Shown: positions 61,754 to 64,000 of the stretch, piece after piece | Layout of the letters: every line of letters starts with the position of its first letter | Position numbering within the stretch: position 1 is the first letter of the stretch | Origin: Betaproteobacteria bacterium HGW-Betaproteobacteria-3 | GTDB taxonomy: Bacteria; Pseudomonadota; Gammaproteobacteria; Burkholderiales; Burkholderiaceae_C | Direction of reading: 5' to 3' | Length of the DNA: 64,000 nucleotides | Assembly (NCBI GenBank): GCA_002842205.1 | Contig: PHCI01000024.1 | Coordinates: 50,704-114,703, forward strand | Program-made: the position numbers and the translations under genes | Notes under the pieces: model-generated | What the model was told of the DNA's origin: nothing | Databases searched by the model: none | What the model saw: only the letters and a program-made list of their open reading frames with translations

Positions 61754-62182
61754 TCAAGCCTGAAAGTCGGTGGGGCGCCTCGCCGCGCGGGTGGCCGGTG
61801 AAATCTCGGCCCAGGCGCTGCGCAACTCGCCCAGCAGCTTCAGAACCTCGGCCAGCGGGGCTTCGTCATTGTTCAGGTTGCCTCGCAGCAGCAGATTCAG
61901 CATGTAGTCGTACAGGCCGCGCAGATTTTCGGAGAGCTCAGGGTTGTCTCCGGGCTCGATGGCCGCTTTCAGGCCTTCGTCGATGATGCGCATGGCCTTG
62001 GAGATGGTGGTCGTCTTGCCTTCGATGTCCTGCGTGGCAATCGCGTGGCGGGCCTGGAAGATGGCCGCAATGGCGCCGTCGTACAACAGCTGGATCAGCT
62101 GGTGCGGGTCGGCCTGTGAGACCGAGGTTGACACGTCGACCTGGCGATATCTTTCAGTGGGGCGGATATGGGTTGCGAACAT
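61754..62182 (-). CDS. fliS: Flagellin export chaperone FliS
   Basis: A 142-aa helical protein with the family signature Ala-Asp-Pro-His-Gln-Leu-Ile-Gln-Leu-Leu-Tyr-Asp-Gly-Ala and Ala-Asn-... replaced by Gly-Leu-Tyr-Asp-Tyr-Met-Leu-Asn-Leu-Leu. It binds flagellin's C-terminus and prevents early polymerisation. It lies 80 bp after fliD. Confidence 0.93.
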   Translation of the reverse strand: MFATHIRPTERYRQVDVSTSVSQADPHQLIQLLYDGAIAAIFQARHAIATQDIEGKTTTISKAMRIIDEGLKAAIEPGDNPELSENLRGLYDYMLNLLLRGNLNNDEAPLAEVLKLLGELRSAWAEISPATRAARRPTDFQA

Positions 62183-62263
62183 GATGTTTCCAGTCTCTCC
62201 CCCAGATATCGACCCCGGGCGCGGCAGCTTGAGCCGCGTGCGGGGGGCATTCTGCGAAACTGG

Positions 62264-63673
62264 TTACCCGTTGTTCGTGGTGCCGAATTTGGCGTTCACG
62301 AAGGCCATCTGGCTGTTCAATTTGGTCATCTCGGTGTCCAGCCGCTGGTATTGGGCGCGCAGGCGCGCTTCGATCCGCGTCAGGCGATCTTCAGCGGTGC
62401 CCTGCTGGTTCTGGTTGAGCTTGACCGACTGCTTCAGGCTTTCCGTGCGCGTCGAAAGGCCCGTGGTCACGCTGGTCAGCGTGGCGGCGAATTCCGAAAA
62501 GCGAACCGCAAAGCCCCGGGTGCTGGCATCGCCGTCCTGCGCCTTGCTGCTGAACAGGGCGGAAAGCTGTTTCGGGTCGGCCAGCAGCGGTGCCAGCCGG
62601 GTTTCGTTGATCTTGAGCGAGCCGTCGCGCTGCAGCTCCAGGCCCGCGGCGCTCAGGCTGTTGGTGCCCTGCAGTCCGGTCACATTGCCCTGCAAGGTGC
62701 TGCGCAGGCGCGAAAGCAGGCCCACGGCGGTCGAATCACCCTGCAGCGCGCCCGTGCTGGTGCCTGTGGGGTCGGCACGGGTCTGGTTTTGCAGCAGCGT
62801 GTTGAGATCGTTGTAGGCCTTGACAAAGTCGGTCACGTTTTTGCGCACGGCGGCGCTGTCCACGCTCACGCCAATGTCCGCCGGTGCCGTGGTCACGGCC
62901 TTGAGCGTCAGGGTCAGGCCTTCCACCGCGGTGGTGATGGTGTTGCTGCTGCTGGTCAGGTCCAGGCCATTGATGTTGTATTGGGCGTCTTGTGCCGCCT
63001 GGGTCTGCACCAGATTGCGGCCGCTGCCCACGGGCTTCGTGGCGTCGTAGGCCAGGCGCCCCAGCCCCGTGGCTGAAGTCACCGGGTCGCCAGCGGTGTC
63101 GGTGGCTGTGACCTTGATCTCGCTGTCGGCACCGCTTTGGGTGGCGCGCAGCACCAGACGCGCGCCACTGTTGTCCCGCACAATGCTGGCCGACACCCCG
63201 GCGCCCGCGGCGTTGATGGCGTCGCGCACCCCGGCCAGGGTCTGGTTGGTGTCGGTGATGTCGATGTCAACCGGCGTGGCGCTGCCCACGGAGATGGAGA
63301 GTTTTCCCGTCCCAATGGCCAGCTCTTCAGACGGCGTGAAGGCATTGCTGGCCAGCGAATGAGCCTGCGCGAGCTGGCTCACGCTCACGCTGAAGTTGCC
63401 CGTGGCCGCGCCCGTGCCTGCCGTGACCGCCACCGACGCGGGCACCGAGCTGGTGGCCGTGGTCTGCGCGAAGTTGCTGGGCACGGCCAGCCGGTTGGCC
63501 ACGTCGCCCAGGTTGGCAATCTGGCTTTGCAGTGCCCCAAACGCAGAAATCTTGGTCTGGATCGTGCTGGCGCGCTGCTGCAGCAACTGCAGCGGCCGCC
63601 GCTCGATGGCCATCAAGGAAGTGACGATGCTGTTGACGTCGAGGCCGCTCCCAACCCCTGTGCTGCTGATCAT
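62264..63673 (-). CDS. fliD: Flagellar filament cap protein FliD
   Basis: A 469-aa protein with the FliD N-terminal signature (Gly-Val-Gly-Ser-Gly-Leu-Asp-Val-Asn-Ser-Ile-Val), a variable Ala/Thr/Val-rich middle and a C-terminal coiled coil (Arg-Leu-Thr-Arg-Ile-Glu-Ala-Arg-Leu-Arg-Ala-Gln-Tyr). It forms the pentameric cap for flagellin assembly. The stop of fliC is only 17 bp upstream, so it may be read through from fliC. Confidence 0.95.
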   Translation of the reverse strand: MISSTGVGSGLDVNSIVTSLMAIERRPLQLLQQRASTIQTKISAFGALQSQIANLGDVANRLAVPSNFAQTTATSSVPASVAVTAGTGAATGNFSVSVSQLAQAHSLASNAFTPSEELAIGTGKLSISVGSATPVDIDITDTNQTLAGVRDAINAAGAGVSASIVRDNSGARLVLRATQSGADSEIKVTATDTAGDPVTSATGLGRLAYDATKPVGSGRNLVQTQAAQDAQYNINGLDLTSSSNTITTAVEGLTLTLKAVTTAPADIGVSVDSAAVRKNVTDFVKAYNDLNTLLQNQTRADPTGTSTGALQGDSTAVGLLSRLRSTLQGNVTGLQGTNSLSAAGLELQRDGSLKINETRLAPLLADPKQLSALFSSKAQDGDASTRGFAVRFSEFAATLTSVTTGLSTRTESLKQSVKLNQNQQGTAEDRLTRIEARLRAQYQRLDTEMTKLNSQMAFVNAKFGTTNNG

Positions 63674-63690
63674 CGTCGTTTTCCTTTACG

Positions 63691-64000
63691 TTAGTTTCGC
63701 AGCAGGGCCAGAACCTGTTGCGGCAATTGGTTGGCCTGCGTCAGCATGGCGTTGCCCGCCTGCTGCAGGATCTGGGCCCGCGACAAGGCGGCGGTTTCTG
63801 CGGCAAAGTCGGTGTCCATGATCCGGGACCGGGCCGCAGTGGTGTTTTCGGCAGAAATCTGGATATTTGAAACCGCGCTTTCGAATCTGCTTTGCAAGGC
63901 ACCCAAATTGGCCCGAGAGCTGTTGACCTGATTCAGGGCGCTGTCGATCTGCTTCAAGGCGAGCGAAGCGCCCGCAAACGAGGAAATATCAAGCGTGTCG
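63691..64000 (-). CDS. fliC: Flagellin FliC, C-terminal part (5' end outside window)
   Basis: The last ~102 codons of a flagellin. The conserved D0/D1 C-terminus is complete: [33 protein letters not shown]. The frame remains open at base 64000. It is the major filament subunit. Confidence 0.95.
   Translation of the reverse strand, partial: DTLDISSFAGASLALKQIDSALNQVNSSRANLGALQSRFESAVSNIQISAENTTAARSRIMDTDFAAETAALSRAQILQQAGNAMLTQANQLPQQVLALLRN

Overview
The window is high-GC DNA that reads like a chromosome segment of a beta-proteobacterium of the Comamonadaceae type (Hydrogenophaga/Acidovorax-like). This is inferred from the fliC-D-S-T / fliE / fliF-to-fliR order, the cheY-A-R-D-B order and the SOS umuDC type; no marker gene fixes the species. 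It divides into a plastic accessory half (about 1-38,685) and a motility/chemotaxis core (about 39,050-64,000). The border is the 3' end of a CAU-anticodon tRNA at 38,634-38,685, next to an inward-reading tyrosine integrase. That is the usual look of one end of a tRNA-integrated genomic island.

Accessory part, left to right. First come the end of a metallo-beta-lactamase-fold hydrolase, a LuxR-type solo, a small hypothetical gene, an ACT-domain protein, a membrane fatty-acid desaturase and a translationally coupled transporter. A complete IS21-family element (4,136-6,804) splits the transporter and left a 9-bp target duplication; removing it restores a 422-codon reading frame exactly. An ArgP-like LysR regulator and a small membrane protein follow. 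Next is an SOS module: an SRAP/HMCES-type protein with a coiled-coil insertion, divergent from umuD-umuC, with a LexA box (CTG-N10-CAG) overlapping the umuD start.

From 12.9 to 27.3 kb lies a catabolic gene cluster for an unidentified carboxylic acid. It encodes a TetR regulator, an acyl-CoA dehydrogenase, a complete branched-chain-type ABC importer (two ATPases, two permeases, a binding protein), an acyl-CoA synthetase, an SDR dehydrogenase, a thiolase, a CaiB/BaiF CoA-transferase, a crotonase and a PaaK-like protein. Two near-identical 18-bp palindromes (TTTTACT-N4-AGTAAAA) sit on the candidate promoters and are very probably the TetR operators. Uptake, CoA activation and a beta-oxidation cycle would then be controlled together.

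From 27.3 to 36.7 kb is a nest of mobile DNA: a broken copy of an IS91-linked integrase, an IS66 relic, a three-recombinase RIT element with 57-bp perfect inverted repeats inside an istA relic, the rest of that istA joined in inverted orientation to its own 3' part and istB, a second istA relic, an IS256 relic, an AlpA-like regulator, and an intact IS91-type integrase-transposase pair. The island integrase and the tRNA fragment follow.

Core part. A hybrid kinase with a degenerate ATP-binding region, an Hpt protein and a receiver-kinase/NarL-type regulator pair precede the chemotaxis operon (orf-cheY-cheA-cheR-cheD-cheB). A long minus-strand flagellar operon (fliF G H I J K L M N O P Q R), divergent fliE, a small conserved-looking orf and fliC-fliD-fliS-fliT with a strong terminator complete the window. 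The flagellar genes build the MS ring, C ring, export apparatus, hook-length control, cap and filament; the che genes control the motor switch.
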